64,000 nt of DNA from an uncultured Bacteroidaceae bacterium (lineage in GTDB: Bacteria > Bacteroidota > Bacteroidia > Bacteroidales > Bacteroidaceae): positions 33,010-97,009 of the forward strand of contig CAJOLZ010000005.1 of NCBI GenBank assembly GCA_905235575.1. Direction: 5' to 3'. The notes under the pieces are model-generated. The model ran no database searches. It was not told the DNA's origin and was given only the letters and a program-made list of their open reading frames with translations. Position numbers and translations under genes: made by a program. Shown piece by piece: positions 44,934 to 54,793 of the stretch (the stretch's first letter is position 1; each line of letters starts with the position of its first letter).

Positions 44934-45499
44934 GAATAGCCATACTTTGCCTGCAGGGTGCCTTCCTCGAGCATGAGCAGAGGCTTCAGCAACTGGGCGT
45001 GGAAACATTCCGCGTGCGCCAGCTTGCCGACTGGCTGCAGCCGAAGGACGGGGTGGTTTTGCCCGGAGGCGAATCGACCTCGCAAACCCACCTTCTGCAC
45101 GACCTGCAACTCTATGACCCCCTGCGCGACGAACTACGCAACGGGCTGCCTGCTTTCGGCACCTGCGCCGGTCTCATCCTGCTCTCCTCATCTCACCTGG
45201 GCACGATGGACATCGCCGTGCGCCGCAACGCCTACGGCCGACAGCTGGGCAGCTTTCACACGACGGCCGACATGGGCGAGGTGGGCAGCGCGGTGCCAAT
45301 GACCTTCATCCGCGCACCCTACATCGAGCGCACACTTTCGCCGCAGGTGAACGTGCTGGCCGAGGTGGACGGACACATCGTGGCCGCGCAGCAGGGCGCA
45401 CAGCTGGTCACCGCCTTCCATCCCGAGCTGGACAGCGACACACGCGTGCACAAACATTTCCTAAGCATGGTGCAGCAACGCAGTGCGGCACACGTGTGA
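44930..45499 (+). CDS. pdxT: Pyridoxal 5'-phosphate synthase glutaminase PdxT
   Basis: Class I glutaminase feeding ammonia to PdxS. In 189 residues: GGESTSQTH, the nucleophile in [11 protein letters not shown] and the His/Glu pair in AFHPELDSD. It ends the operon; a strong terminator lies 60 bp downstream. Confidence 0.96.
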   Translation: MRIAILCLQGAFLEHEQRLQQLGVETFRVRQLADWLQPKDGVVLPGGESTSQTHLLHDLQLYDPLRDELRNGLPAFGTCAGLILLSSSHLGTMDIAVRRNAYGRQLGSFHTTADMGEVGSAVPMTFIRAPYIERTLSPQVNVLAEVDGHIVAAQQGAQLVTAFHPELDSDTRVHKHFLSMVQQRSAAHV

Positions 45500-45559
45500 A
45501 GGGAACGATTGGAACGCAGTAGTTTTTTTGGACACTTTATTGAGTGAAATATCTTTCTA

Positions 45560-45595
45560 AGCCCGAAGTTCGTCGGAACTTCGGGCTTTTTCTTT
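45560..45595 (+). terminator. Intrinsic terminator of the pdx operon
   Basis: AGCCCGAAGTTC-gtcg-GAACTTCGGGCT followed by TTTTCTTTT. It is separate from repeat cluster I, which begins 3 bp later. Confidence 0.95.
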
Positions 45596-45597
45596 TG

Positions 45598-45659
45598 ACG
45601 CACCGCGTTGCGACGACTGTCGCACCACGGTGCGTTTCTGCGCGAAGCACGCTGCGTCG
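45598..45659. repeat. 22-bp palindromic repeat cluster I
   Basis: One full unit with the core GCACCGCGTTGC, a half unit GCACCACGGTGCGTTTC and a further isolated half unit GCACGCTGCGTC. It begins right after the pdxT terminator. Confidence 0.85.
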
Positions 45660-45689
45660 AGAAAATTCCGCTGGAGCGACAGAAGAAGA

Positions 45690-45792
45690 AAAATTTTCGA
45701 GTATTGATAATCAGGTGGTTGTAAAGACGTCGAAATCAGCACCTCACCGCGTCGCAGCCAGTCACATCCATTCTCACACTTCCTCACACCAC
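45690..45792. repeat. Second intergenic repeat module, copy 2
   Basis: AAAATTTTCGAGTATTGA, AATCAG and CATTCTCACACTTCCTCAC in the same order and similar spacing as at 32390-32493. Confidence 0.6.
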
Positions 45793-45992
45793 GAAGCCTT
45801 ATTCAGGACAAAGGGTTATGCAATCTTCCGATTTTCATACATATAAGCAGGTCCGACGATACCCTCCACCTCGAGAGACAATGTGCGGAGCATTCCGCAG
45901 AGTAACCCGACACGCTCACGGACACACAGCATCGGCGCTTTTTCCACGCACAAAAACTGAGCACCTCGCTTGGTCGAATAAAAAGAAAAGTG
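45793..45992. other. Gene-free remainder of the 45500-46034 gap
   Basis: Short open frames here have no ribosome site, promoter or recognisable motif. The last part carries the AT-rich upstream region of the next promoter. Confidence 0.5.
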
Positions 45993-46000
45993 TAATTTTG
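45993..46000 (+). promoter_or_regulatory. -7 element of the DUF4348 gene
   Basis: TAATTTTG. An ATG two bases later is in frame but would sit at the transcription start; the lipoprotein signal begins at 46035. Confidence 0.55.
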
Positions 46001-46034
46001 CATGCGAAAAATAAGAAACCCTAACGTAACGGAA

Positions 46035-46862
46035 ATGAAGAGGATAGTGTGGCTCATGTGGCCGATGCTTCTGGTGTGGTGCACAGCCTGCCAAAGGGGG
46101 TATCGCACAGCCGCCTACGAAGCCGAGGGCGACACGCTGCAAATCGAGCCCGACACGCTGGCCGAGGAGCCAGACGATGAGGTCGAGGAGGGCCGTATGG
46201 ACGAGAATTTCGACGACTTCCTGTTTTCATTCATCCATAGCCGCCGTCTGCAGCGCGAGCGGGTGGTCTATCCATTGCCACGCACAGAAAGCAACGGCGA
46301 GACCGAGACGCTCAACCGGCTTGATTGCAAGCGCGAATTTTCGTTCTTGGAAAACGATTTCTACACAGTCTTCTACGGCAGCACACGCCAGATTGACGAG
46401 CAAAAGCAGCAGAGCCACGAGCGTGTGGAGGTGGAGCATATCTTGCTGGACTCGCTGTGGATGGGCATCTACAGCTTCGAGCGCCGCGACGGTCACTGGC
46501 TGCTGACCGCCATCCACAACCAAGACCTCCGTCAGGGTGAGCTCACCGACTTCCTCACTTTCTATGCCCGATTCAGTTCGGACAGCACTTTCCAGCAACG
46601 CAGCATAGCACAGCCTCTGAGATTCAGCATGTTGGACTCCGATGACAACAACGAATATATCGAGGGCACCATCGATGCCTCGCAGTGGGCCTCGTTCGGA
46701 GCCGAAATGCCGCAAGGTGAGATTACGAACATACGTTACGGACAGACGTACAACCCGCGGCGTGTGGTGATGCAGAAATGCGGACAGGCCAACGGAATGC
46801 AGGAACTTTTCACCTTCGAGAAACGACCTGCGGGGTGGCGACTGGTGGCCTACGATAACTGA
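46035..46862 (+). CDS. DUF4348-like lipoprotein
   Basis: A 275-residue protein with a lipoprotein signal (MKRIVWLMWPMLLVWCTAC) whose lipidated cysteine is probably Cys19. An acidic linker (EPDTLAEEPDDEVEEG) follows, then a globular domain beginning MDENFDDFLFSFIHSRRLQRE, which resembles the Bacteroidetes DUF4348 family. Function unknown. The start at 46035 gives a proper signal; an upstream in-frame ATG at 46002 does not. murB starts 1 bp after its stop, so the two are co-transcribed. Confidence 0.8.
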   Translation: MKRIVWLMWPMLLVWCTACQRGYRTAAYEAEGDTLQIEPDTLAEEPDDEVEEGRMDENFDDFLFSFIHSRRLQRERVVYPLPRTESNGETETLNRLDCKREFSFLENDFYTVFYGSTRQIDEQKQQSHERVEVEHILLDSLWMGIYSFERRDGHWLLTAIHNQDLRQGELTDFLTFYARFSSDSTFQQRSIAQPLRFSMLDSDDNNEYIEGTIDASQWASFGAEMPQGEITNIRYGQTYNPRRVVMQKCGQANGMQELFTFEKRPAGWRLVAYDN

Positions 46863-46863
46863 G

Positions 46864-47883
46864 ATGATGAGAAGAGAGAAAAACGCTGCGCTGTTAGGGC
46901 ACAACACGTTCGGCATAGACGTGCGCTGTGCCGAATTCATCGAATACGAAACAACAGACGAACTGCAGGAACTCATCCGGAGAGGTGGCCTGCGAAACAC
47001 GCTCCACATAGGCGCCGGCAGCAACCTGCTCTTCTGCGCCGACTATGACGGATGCGTCGTGCACTCGAAAATAGGTGGCATAGAAATTCTCGGCAGCAAG
47101 GGAGACGAGGTGGAAATCCGTGTCGGTGCCGGCGTGACATTCGACCATCTGATAGCCCACTGCATCGGCCAGGGTCTCTACGGACTGGAGAACCTCTCGC
47201 TCATCCCGGGCGAGGTGGGTGCCAGCGCGGTGCAGAACATCGGTGCCTACGGAGCCGAGGCGAAAGACTTCATCAGACGGGTGGAGGGCATTTGGCTGGG
47301 AAGCGGAGAGAAATTCGCGATGACCAACAGCGAATGTGGCTATGCCTATCGGCGCAGCATCTTCAAGGAGGAACTGCGCAGCAAAGCCGCCATCACACAC
47401 GTGACTTTCGCCCTGAACCGCAACTTCGTCCCTCGCCTCGAATACGGCGGCATACGGCAGGCACTGGTTCAGAACGGATACGACGAAGAGACACTGACCG
47501 CCGAACAGCTGCGCGAGACAATCATAGGCATACGCAGGCAGAAACTGCCCGACCCCGATGTTCAGGGAAATGCCGGCAGTTTCTTCATGAACCCCATCGT
47601 GAGCGACGAGACGTTCCGTCGGATTGAAAAAGAAAACCCCGACGTGCCTCACTACAGGGGCGACGACGGGGTGAAGATTCCGGCGGCATGGCTGATAGAA
47701 CAAAGCGGATGGAAGGGACGGACGCTGGGACGAGCTGCCGTTCATGCGCGGCAACCGCTCGTACTGGTGAACGCAGGAGGCGCTACGGGCGACGACATAC
47801 TGCGCCTGTGCGAAGCGGTGTGCAAGAGTGTTGAAGAGCGTTTCGGCATACGGCTGAAACCCGAAGTGAACATCATCAGATGA
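46864..47883 (+). CDS. murB: UDP-N-acetylenolpyruvoylglucosamine reductase
   Basis: NADPH/FAD enzyme that makes UDP-MurNAc for peptidoglycan. The 339-residue protein has HNTFGIDV, the FAD-binding GAGSNLLF and LSLIPGEVGASAVQNIGAYG, and the catalytic serine in NAGSFFMNPIV. The insert GYAYRRSIFK marks it as type I. Its end overlaps the next gene by four bases. Confidence 0.96.
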   Translation: MMRREKNAALLGHNTFGIDVRCAEFIEYETTDELQELIRRGGLRNTLHIGAGSNLLFCADYDGCVVHSKIGGIEILGSKGDEVEIRVGAGVTFDHLIAHCIGQGLYGLENLSLIPGEVGASAVQNIGAYGAEAKDFIRRVEGIWLGSGEKFAMTNSECGYAYRRSIFKEELRSKAAITHVTFALNRNFVPRLEYGGIRQALVQNGYDEETLTAEQLRETIIGIRRQKLPDPDVQGNAGSFFMNPIVSDETFRRIEKENPDVPHYRGDDGVKIPAAWLIEQSGWKGRTLGRAAVHARQPLVLVNAGGATGDDILRLCEAVCKSVEERFGIRLKPEVNIIR

Positions 47884-48650
47884 GTCTCAAGCTGACATTC
47901 CTGGGCACAGGCACCAGCGTAGGTGTACCTATGATTGGGTGTCACTGCCGTGTATGCACAAGCACCGATCCGCGTGACAAACGCCTTCGCTGCTCAGCCC
48001 TGTTACAGTCGGACGACACAAACATCCTCATCGACTGCAGTCCCGATTTCCGTCAGCAAATGCTGCGCATCGGTTTCGAGGGAAGACTCGATGCCGTTCT
48101 CATCACACACGAACACTACGACCACGTGGGCGGCATCGATGACCTGCGGCCATACTCATACATGCACAACCTGCCACTCTATGCGGACGATTATGCCACC
48201 GAGCACCTACGTCAACGACTGCCCTACTGTCTGGTGGTGAACCGCTACCCCGGCGTGCCGCAACTGACCACCGAGGTGATACAGCCACGCGTACCCTTCA
48301 ATGTAGGCGACCTGGAGGTGATGCCGCTGAGAGTGATGCACGGAAGACTTCCCATTCTGGGATTCCGCATCGGACCGCTGGCCTATATCACAGACATGAC
48401 CTCGATGGACAACGAAGATTTCGAACTGCTGAAAGGAATCCGCCTGCTGGTGGTCAACGCACTGCACCACGAGCCACATCCTACACACCAGAACGTGAAA
48501 GATGCCATCGATTTTTCCCATCGGCTGGGAGAAGACCTGCCCACTTATCTGATACACATGAGCCACCATCTGGGGTTGCATGCCGAGGAAGACGCACTCC
48601 TGCCCCGGAACATACACTTTGCCTACGACGGGCTGACGCTGGAAATCTAA
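47880..48650 (+). CDS. Metallo-beta-lactamase fold hydrolase (PhnP-like)
   Basis: A 256-residue hydrolase with the metal motif THEHYDHVGGID and an N-terminal cysteine pair (GCHCRVC) as in PhnP-type phosphodiesterases. Family members open cyclic phosphates or act in lipoate-related steps, but the substrate here is not predictable. It overlaps murB at its start and the convergent acetyltransferase gene at its end by four bases. Confidence 0.85.
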   Translation: MSLKLTFLGTGTSVGVPMIGCHCRVCTSTDPRDKRLRCSALLQSDDTNILIDCSPDFRQQMLRIGFEGRLDAVLITHEHYDHVGGIDDLRPYSYMHNLPLYADDYATEHLRQRLPYCLVVNRYPGVPQLTTEVIQPRVPFNVGDLEVMPLRVMHGRLPILGFRIGPLAYITDMTSMDNEDFELLKGIRLLVVNALHHEPHPTHQNVKDAIDFSHRLGEDLPTYLIHMSHHLGLHAEEDALLPRNIHFAYDGLTLEI

Positions 48651-49159
48651 AGAATTTGCTGAAACAAGTGGGCATCCTCGAACGAATCCCCACACCTCAA
48701 CCACCCTTCGAGGACACCCGAAAGACGGAAACCGGCACGACGGAACAAGGCCGCAGCAGGCACGTTAGAAACAGCCACTATGGCATAAAGCTGACGCATG
48801 GCCAGATGAACGGAAGCATATTCGCGAAGAAGCGACAAGGCCTCGCATGCTATACCCTGCCCCTGCCATTCGGGCAAAACCACAATACCAACCTCGGCAC
48901 GCAAATGACGCGGTTGGAAGTTCTGCAAGTCAACAAAACCCTTCACGACACCATCAGTTCCTTCGATGACAAGGCGCAACTGCCCGTCGCGATAGATATC
49001 GTTATGCGTCTCAGAGAGGAACTGCTTCAGCGCATAAGCGGAGAAAGGCACCGTGGCACTGCCGACAGGCCAAAGTCGCGTGTCGTTCTCGACTATATAC
49101 ATGAGGTCGAGGTCTTCGGGCTCCACAGCCCGCAACGTGATGCGCTCAGATGTCAGCAT
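48647..49159 (-). CDS. GNAT-family N-acetyltransferase
   Basis: A 170-residue acetyl-CoA-dependent transferase of RimJ/RimL type: ITLRAVEPEDLDLMY, the acetyl-CoA loop VVLPEWQGQGIACEAL and VPAAALFRRAGFRLSG. The target may be a ribosomal protein N-terminus, polyamine or other small amine. It lies 5 bp after the glycosyltransferase gene and converges with the hydrolase gene. Confidence 0.85.
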   Translation of the reverse strand: MLTSERITLRAVEPEDLDLMYIVENDTRLWPVGSATVPFSAYALKQFLSETHNDIYRDGQLRLVIEGTDGVVKGFVDLQNFQPRHLRAEVGIVVLPEWQGQGIACEALSLLREYASVHLAMRQLYAIVAVSNVPAAALFRRAGFRLSGVLEGWLRCGDSFEDAHLFQQIL

Positions 49160-49164
49160 AACTT

Positions 49165-50217
49165 TTATTCCTGAAGGGGTAATGCCTCGCCAGGGCGGAC
49201 AATGGTTCGTGCTTCCCGAGAAATGGTCTGCAGTTCTGCTCGCTTATCACCTGACTGCATCTGCAGAGCCTCAAGCATCTGCGACACTGGCGTAGTGTCA
49301 AAATCGAATGTAAGATAGCGCCGCTCACGTGGAGACGGTTTCAGATGAAGGAAGCGACGCAACCGCGCGAACGTGCGCAATATCATATCCATAGAGGCAC
49401 GGGCCACGACAGCTGCCTTGATAAACCAGCCGAGGAAACGATAGCGGCGACGATAGTGCTTGTTATAGAAGATGAGCATGGCATTGTAGAAGACGCTCAC
49501 ATAACGATAGCTGCTCTTCATGGTGCTCTCACCCTTGTAGTGAAGAATTGGGTACGGCAGGTAATAGTTTGTCCATCCTCCCTTCAAGAGACGATAGCTC
49601 AAGTCGATGTCTTCGCCATACATGAAGAAATCTTCGTCAAGCATGCCGACCTGTTCGATGGCACGGCGTCGCAGCATATTGAAAGCTCCGGATATCACTT
49701 CGATAGGAGCCGCAGCATCGCGGTCGAGATACTGCATGTAATAGCGTCCAAAGGTGCGGCTGCGTGGAAAAAGCGTTCCCAGTCCGCTCATCTTGCAGAA
49801 ACTGGTGAAAGGTGTGGGCATTCCGCGCCGGCTTTCCAATGCAAACGTACCGTCAGGATTTAACATCTTTACACCCGTTGCACCCACCTCGGGATGAGCA
49901 TCCAGAAAAGAAATGCAACCTTGCAAAGTATTTTCAGCCACCAATGTGTCGGGATTCAGCAACAGGATGTACTCGCCACTGCATCTGGGTATGGCCTGAT
50001 TGTTGGCGCGAGAGAAGCCGACATTCTCGCTATTGGCTATAATATGAATCTGTGGAAATCGCTCATGCAGATAGTCGTAACTGCCATCCGTACTGGCATT
50101 ATCCACCACCCACACCTCAGTATCAATGTTTGCAGATGCTCGTACCACCGAACGCAGGCACTGCTCCAGATGGTACTTAACATTGTAACTGACAATCACC
50201 ACACTCAGTTTCATCAC
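49165..50217 (-). CDS. Family 2 glycosyltransferase, rhamnosyltransferase-like
   Basis: A 350-residue GT2 enzyme of the WbbL type: VVIVSYNVKYHLEQCLRSVV, VWVVDNASTDGSYDYL, the DxD-region LLLNPDTLV and FFMYGEDIDLSYRLLKGGW. It probably adds a sugar to a surface polysaccharide, acting at the inner membrane. A membrane-proximal basic helix is near the C-terminus (RRYRFLGWFIKAAVVARAS). It is 12 bp after a small membrane protein gene. Confidence 0.88.
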   Translation of the reverse strand: MMKLSVVIVSYNVKYHLEQCLRSVVRASANIDTEVWVVDNASTDGSYDYLHERFPQIHIIANSENVGFSRANNQAIPRCSGEYILLLNPDTLVAENTLQGCISFLDAHPEVGATGVKMLNPDGTFALESRRGMPTPFTSFCKMSGLGTLFPRSRTFGRYYMQYLDRDAAAPIEVISGAFNMLRRRAIEQVGMLDEDFFMYGEDIDLSYRLLKGGWTNYYLPYPILHYKGESTMKSSYRYVSVFYNAMLIFYNKHYRRRYRFLGWFIKAAVVARASMDMILRTFARLRRFLHLKPSPRERRYLTFDFDTTPVSQMLEALQMQSGDKRAELQTISREARTIVRPGEALPLQE

Positions 50218-50229
50218 TCTCTCCTATGT

Positions 50230-50595
50230 TTAGTCTTGCATCACCGTATAATAGAACAACATGAGTGCCGCCACTAACAAGAGAGCGAGACAATAGAGAA
50301 TACTTTTATCTCCATCTGAAAGCAGGTAATAGTCGAAAAGCGTGAGAAGCGCCGGGGTAGAAAGCATCGACAATCGCAGCAAGGGATTCCACCTCCTCAT
50401 GCACAATGCGAAGAACGTACCTGCGAGGGTGCTCAACACACAAACAATTCCGAATACATACTTCGTGACAGGTGTAGCAAACTCGGCAGGGAGAAGTGGC
50501 CCATGCTGTCTCGTGACAACTTCGAAACAGAATGCTGTAATGATTACTGCAACGAGGGTAAAGATAAAGGCTATAGCGAATTGTCGTCTTGTCAT
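50230..50595 (-). CDS. Small membrane protein of unknown function
   Basis: A 121-residue protein with four hydrophobic segments (FAIAFIFTLVAVIITAF, YVFGIVCVLSTLAGTFF, MLSTPALLTLFDYYLL, YCLALLLVAALMLFYY). No known family. It lies between recR (37 bp) and the glycosyltransferase (12 bp). Confidence 0.7.
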   Translation of the reverse strand: MTRRQFAIAFIFTLVAVIITAFCFEVVTRQHGPLLPAEFATPVTKYVFGIVCVLSTLAGTFFALCMRRWNPLLRLSMLSTPALLTLFDYYLLSDGDKSILYCLALLLVAALMLFYYTVMQD

Positions 50596-50632
50596 ATTCT
50601 ATCTGTTTTTACACTATCGGTCAACTTAATTC

Positions 50633-51250
50633 TCATCCGTTAAAAGGAACCCGACCCGCAAGAGCACGCCCTAAGGTTACCTCATCGGTGTATTGCAATT
50701 CGTCGTTCTGTGCCACACCGCGCGCAATCGCAGTAACATTCACACCGGTATGCTGCAACTGACGGAAGATGTAGAATCCAGTAGCATCGCCTTCCATCGT
50801 ACTGCTCAACGCCAATATCACCTCCTTAACTTCGGGGCTCTGTACTCGCTCGACAAGCGATGCAATCTGCAGGTCCGATGGTCCGACACCGTCCATCGGC
50901 GATATGATTCCGCCCAACACATGATAGAGGCCACGATACTGCTGTGTATTCTCTATTGCCATCACGTCCTGAATATTCTCTACCACACAGACTTGCGATG
51001 CATCACGCGATGGGCTGGCACAGATGTCGCAGATGTCGCTGTCACAGATGTTATGGCATACACGGCAATAGCACACTTGATTGCGCAGGGAGGTCAGACT
51101 GTCGGCCAAGGCTGTGGTTTGGTTTGCATCCTGCCTAAGTAGATGAAGGACAAGCCTGAGAGCAGTCTTCGGACCGATGCCCGGCAAACGACTTACTTCA
51201 CCTACGGCCCGTTGCAACAGTGCTGATGGATATTGATTCGAACTCATCAC
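50633..51250 (-). CDS. recR: Recombination mediator protein RecR
   Basis: Helps RecF/RecO load RecA at gaps. The 205-residue protein has the helix-hairpin-helix [17 protein letters not shown], the four-cysteine zinc finger [16 protein letters not shown] and a Toprim domain ([19 protein letters not shown]). It starts 3 bp after hisB, so it is co-transcribed with the histidine genes, an unusual partner. Confidence 0.96.
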   Translation of the reverse strand: MMSSNQYPSALLQRAVGEVSRLPGIGPKTALRLVLHLLRQDANQTTALADSLTSLRNQVCYCRVCHNICDSDICDICASPSRDASQVCVVENIQDVMAIENTQQYRGLYHVLGGIISPMDGVGPSDLQIASLVERVQSPEVKEVILALSSTMEGDATGFYIFRQLQHTGVNVTAIARGVAQNDELQYTDEVTLGRALAGRVPFNG

Positions 51251-51253
51251 GTC

Positions 51254-52318
51254 TCAGAGAACACCTTTGCTGCTGGGAAGTTGGAAATGTGTCACGTCGC
51301 GCCGCACAGCCATGCGGATGCTGCGTGCCAAGGCCTTGAAGATTCCTTCTATCTTGTGATGTTCGTTCTCACCCTCGGCCTTTATATTGAGGTTCATCAA
51401 CGCACTGTCTGAAAGACTCTTGAAGAAATGATGGAACATCTCGGTGGGAACATCACCGACACGTTCGCGACGGAATTCTACATTCCACTCAAGCCAAGGA
51501 CGTCCACCGAAATCAAGTGCGACCTGACAGAGGCAATCATCCATAGGCAGACAGAAGCCATAGCGTTCGATGCCTCGTTTGTCACCGAGCGCCTTGCCTA
51601 TACACTGGCCAAGACTGAGTGCAGTATCCTCGATGGTATGATGTTCGTCTACGTGGAGATCGCCATTGCAGCGGATGTATAGGTCCACCATGCCGTGGCG
51701 CGCAATCTGCTCCAGCATGTGGTCAAAGAAGCCAAGCCCCGTTTGGATATCGGCCTCGCCGTTACCATCGAGGTTCAGTCTCACGGTAATGTCGGTTTCA
51801 CTTGTCGTACGTTTCACCTCAGCCGTTCTCTCTCCGGCAAAGGCTATCTCACAAATCTTTTCCCAATTCATCGAAGGGCCCAGGATCAGACTTCCGCATC
51901 CGATGTTCCGAGCCAACTGAGCATCTGTCTCGCGGTCACCAATGACCCAACTGTGTTCCAAGTCATATTCGCCCTGCATATATTCCGTCAGCATGGCAGT
52001 GCCTGGTTTTCGTGTGGGAAGATTGTCCTGCGGAAAACTGCGGTCGATGTGGATGGCATCGAAAGTCACGCCTTCACCTTCGAGCGTATCAAGCATGAAC
52101 TGATGTGTAGGCCAGAAATCTGCTTCTGGATACGAAGGAGTGCCCAGTCCGTCCTGATTGCTGACCATGACGAAAAGGTAGTCGGTGTGGCAGCGCAGGA
52201 ATGAGAGAGCACCGATGGCACCTGGGACAAAATGGAACTTTTCAAAGCTGTCCACTTGTTCGTCGGCTGGTTCCTGCAAGATGGTGCCGTCGCGGTCGAT
52301 GAATAGGATGCGTTTCAT
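51254..52318 (-). CDS. hisB: Bifunctional histidinol-phosphatase / imidazoleglycerol-phosphate dehydratase
   Basis: Catalyses steps six and eight of histidine synthesis. The N-terminal HAD phosphatase has [12 protein letters not shown], and the C-terminal dehydratase has the twin metal motifs [13 protein letters not shown] and [14 protein letters not shown]. In 354 residues it is the fused form, as in enterobacteria. It follows hisC by 52 bp. Confidence 0.96.
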   Translation of the reverse strand: MKRILFIDRDGTILQEPADEQVDSFEKFHFVPGAIGALSFLRCHTDYLFVMVSNQDGLGTPSYPEADFWPTHQFMLDTLEGEGVTFDAIHIDRSFPQDNLPTRKPGTAMLTEYMQGEYDLEHSWVIGDRETDAQLARNIGCGSLILGPSMNWEKICEIAFAGERTAEVKRTTSETDITVRLNLDGNGEADIQTGLGFFDHMLEQIARHGMVDLYIRCNGDLHVDEHHTIEDTALSLGQCIGKALGDKRGIERYGFCLPMDDCLCQVALDFGGRPWLEWNVEFRRERVGDVPTEMFHHFFKSLSDSALMNLNIKAEGENEHHKIEGIFKALARSIRMAVRRDVTHFQLPSSKGVL

Positions 52319-52369
52319 GTATTTTGAGTCCGTGAATTCTTAATTCTTGTCTACTCGATAATGATTCTG

Positions 52370-53422
52370 CTATTTGAACTGTCGCAATGCTCCCAGCAGT
52401 TCGTTGTTCTCCTGAGGTGTGCCGACGGTAATGCGCAGACAGTTGCCGCACAGTTTCACACGGTTTCGGTTGCGCACCACTACGCCGCACTCAACTAAGT
52501 GATGATAGATGCGGTCGGCATCGGTCACTTTTATGAGCACGAAGTTGGCTGCCGTGGGATAGAGAGCCTGACAGATGGACAACTCGCTGAGAGCCGGCAA
52601 AAGGTTTTCCCGTTCACGTCGAATCTGGTTCACCCATCGCTCCACTTTTTCAGGCTGAGAGAGCAACTGCATGGCGTAATCCTGCGTCAGGCTGTTCACG
52701 TTGTAGGGGTATTTCACCTTGTTGAAAAGACCGATTATTTCCTCGCTGGCAAATGCCATGCCGAGACGTGCACCGGCCGAAGCCCAAGCCTTACTGAGGG
52801 TGTTCAGCACGATGAGGTTGGGCTGACGATGGGCATAAAACCGAAGCGGCTCCAAGTCGGAAAAGTCGGAATAGGCTTCATCAACCACCACGATGCCGCG
52901 GAAGTTTCGTATGACGGCAGCGACCTCTTCACGTTGCAGATCGTTGCCCGTGGGATTATTGGGAGAGCAAAGCCAAATGACCTTCGTATGTTCGTCTGTA
53001 GCAGTCAGAAGTTTCTGGGCATTCAGTTGGAAATGTTCGTCAAGCAGCACAGGTCGGTATTCCACCTCGTTGATGTCGGCACAGACCTGATACATCCCAT
53101 AAGTAGGTTCGATGGCCACTACGTTGTCCACGCCGGGACGACAGAATACGCGATATACCAAGTCGATAGCCTCATCGCTGCCGTTGCCAAGGAAGATATT
53201 TCTCTCGGGGACGCCCTTCAGTTGTGATATCCGCGCCTTGAGTGTCTCCTGCAAAGGGTCTGGATAGCGGTTGATGGGACCATTGTATGGACTTTCATTG
53301 GCATCGAGAAAGACATGAGCTGCCATGCCCTTGAACTCGTCGCGGGCACAACTGTATGGCTTCAGTTCCCAGATATTGGGACGGACTAATGCTTGCAAGT
53401 CGAAAGTTTGTGTCTCGTTCAT
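52370..53422 (-). CDS. hisC: Histidinol-phosphate aminotransferase
   Basis: PLP enzyme of step seven. The 350-residue class II-type aminotransferase has the PLP-lysine motif [14 protein letters not shown] and [12 protein letters not shown]. It lies between hisD (78 bp) and hisB (52 bp). Confidence 0.95.
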   Translation of the reverse strand: MNETQTFDLQALVRPNIWELKPYSCARDEFKGMAAHVFLDANESPYNGPINRYPDPLQETLKARISQLKGVPERNIFLGNGSDEAIDLVYRVFCRPGVDNVVAIEPTYGMYQVCADINEVEYRPVLLDEHFQLNAQKLLTATDEHTKVIWLCSPNNPTGNDLQREEVAAVIRNFRGIVVVDEAYSDFSDLEPLRFYAHRQPNLIVLNTLSKAWASAGARLGMAFASEEIIGLFNKVKYPYNVNSLTQDYAMQLLSQPEKVERWVNQIRRERENLLPALSELSICQALYPTAANFVLIKVTDADRIYHHLVECGVVVRNRNRVKLCGNCLRITVGTPQENNELLGALRQFK

Positions 53423-53499
53423 CGTCGTTCTGTATTGTTGGGTTTCAACCGACCTTTTCTCGCCATTACGTTCGGTTTCCTGCGTATGGCTTAAGAAGA

Positions 53500-54786
53500 T
53501 TACTCGGTTTCTCTCAGTCTGAGTGTCATTGCATTCTTGTGGGCATCCAGTTGCTCGCCGGCTGCCATCTGCTCCACGGCGGGTCCTATGCTGCGGATTC
53601 CTGCCGGCGTGATGTGCTGGAACGTGATTTTGCGGATGAAACTGTCCAGATTTACACCGCTGTATGCCCTTGCATAGCCGTTCGTAGGCAGGGTGTGGTT
53701 GGTGCCGCTGGCATAGTCTCCAGCACTCTCCGGTGTCAGACTCCCGAGGAAGACACTGCCGGCATTCCGCACACTTTGAGCCAGTTCCATGTAGTTTTTG
53801 GTTTCGATGATGAGGTGCTCAGGCGCATAGAGATTGGTGATGCGCATCATCTCTTCGCTGTCCTTCACTAGGATTATCTTGCTGGACGAGAGCGATGCCG
53901 CAGCTATCTCATGGCGAGGCAGGCGTGCCAGTTGGAGGTCGACCTGCTCTTCAACTTTTCCGATGAGCGATTCGCTGTCGGTGACAAGCAGTACCTGACT
54001 GTCTACGCCATGTTCGGCCTGACTCAAGAGGTCCGCAGCGACGTAGGCCGGATTGCTCGTTTCGTCGGCCAGCACCTCCACTTCGCTGGGGCCGGCAGGC
54101 ATGTCGATAGCCACGTCAGACAGGCTCACTTGCTGCTTGGCGCACATTACGAACTGATTGCCCGGGCCAAAGATTTTATATACCTTAGGTACGGATTCTG
54201 TTCCGTAAGCCATCGCGCCGATTGCCTGCACACCTCCAATCTTGAAGATTCGGTTTACGCCGGCGATGCGGGCTGCCACCAGAATGGCTGGATGCACAGA
54301 GCCGTCGCGACGGGGAGGCGTACACAGCACAATCTCGTCACATCCTGCGATGCGAGCCGGCGTGGCAAGCATCAGCACGGTGCTGAAGAGCGGAGCTGTT
54401 CCGCCCGGAATATAGAGGCCCACACGTTCGATGGGCACAGCCTGCTGCCAGCAGGTGACACCCTCGGTAACCTCCACTTTATGCGACTCGAACCGCTGGG
54501 CGGCATGAAACTTCTCGATATTCCGATGAGCCAGTTGCAGCGCCTCTTTCAGCGCATCGTCCACCAGCGTCTCGGCCTCGGCCATCTCCTCGTCACTCAC
54601 AGCCAGCGAGTCGAGCGAGACATGGTCGAAACGCTGCTCGTATTCGCGCACAGCCTCGTCGCCGCGGCGTCGCACCTCGTCGAGCACGCCTGCCACTGTG
54701 GCGTTCAGGTCGGCAGCGTCGCGTGTGGGGCGTTTCAGCAGAGCGCCGAGTTCCTCCTCTTTCGGGTATCTGTATATGTTCATCAC
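53500..54786 (-). CDS. hisD: Histidinol dehydrogenase
   Basis: Zinc and NAD enzyme of the last two steps. The 428-residue protein has the metal-binding and catalytic segments [16 protein letters not shown] and [18 protein letters not shown]. The start at 54786 gives MMNIYRYP; the next ATG 3 bases later is equally possible. It follows hisG by 7 bp. Confidence 0.96.
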   Translation of the reverse strand: MMNIYRYPKEEELGALLKRPTRDAADLNATVAGVLDEVRRRGDEAVREYEQRFDHVSLDSLAVSDEEMAEAETLVDDALKEALQLAHRNIEKFHAAQRFESHKVEVTEGVTCWQQAVPIERVGLYIPGGTAPLFSTVLMLATPARIAGCDEIVLCTPPRRDGSVHPAILVAARIAGVNRIFKIGGVQAIGAMAYGTESVPKVYKIFGPGNQFVMCAKQQVSLSDVAIDMPAGPSEVEVLADETSNPAYVAADLLSQAEHGVDSQVLLVTDSESLIGKVEEQVDLQLARLPRHEIAAASLSSSKIILVKDSEEMMRITNLYAPEHLIIETKNYMELAQSVRNAGSVFLGSLTPESAGDYASGTNHTLPTNGYARAYSGVNLDSFIRKITFQHITPAGIRSIGPAVEQMAAGEQLDAHKNAMTLRLRETE

Positions 54787-54793
54787 GATTATT

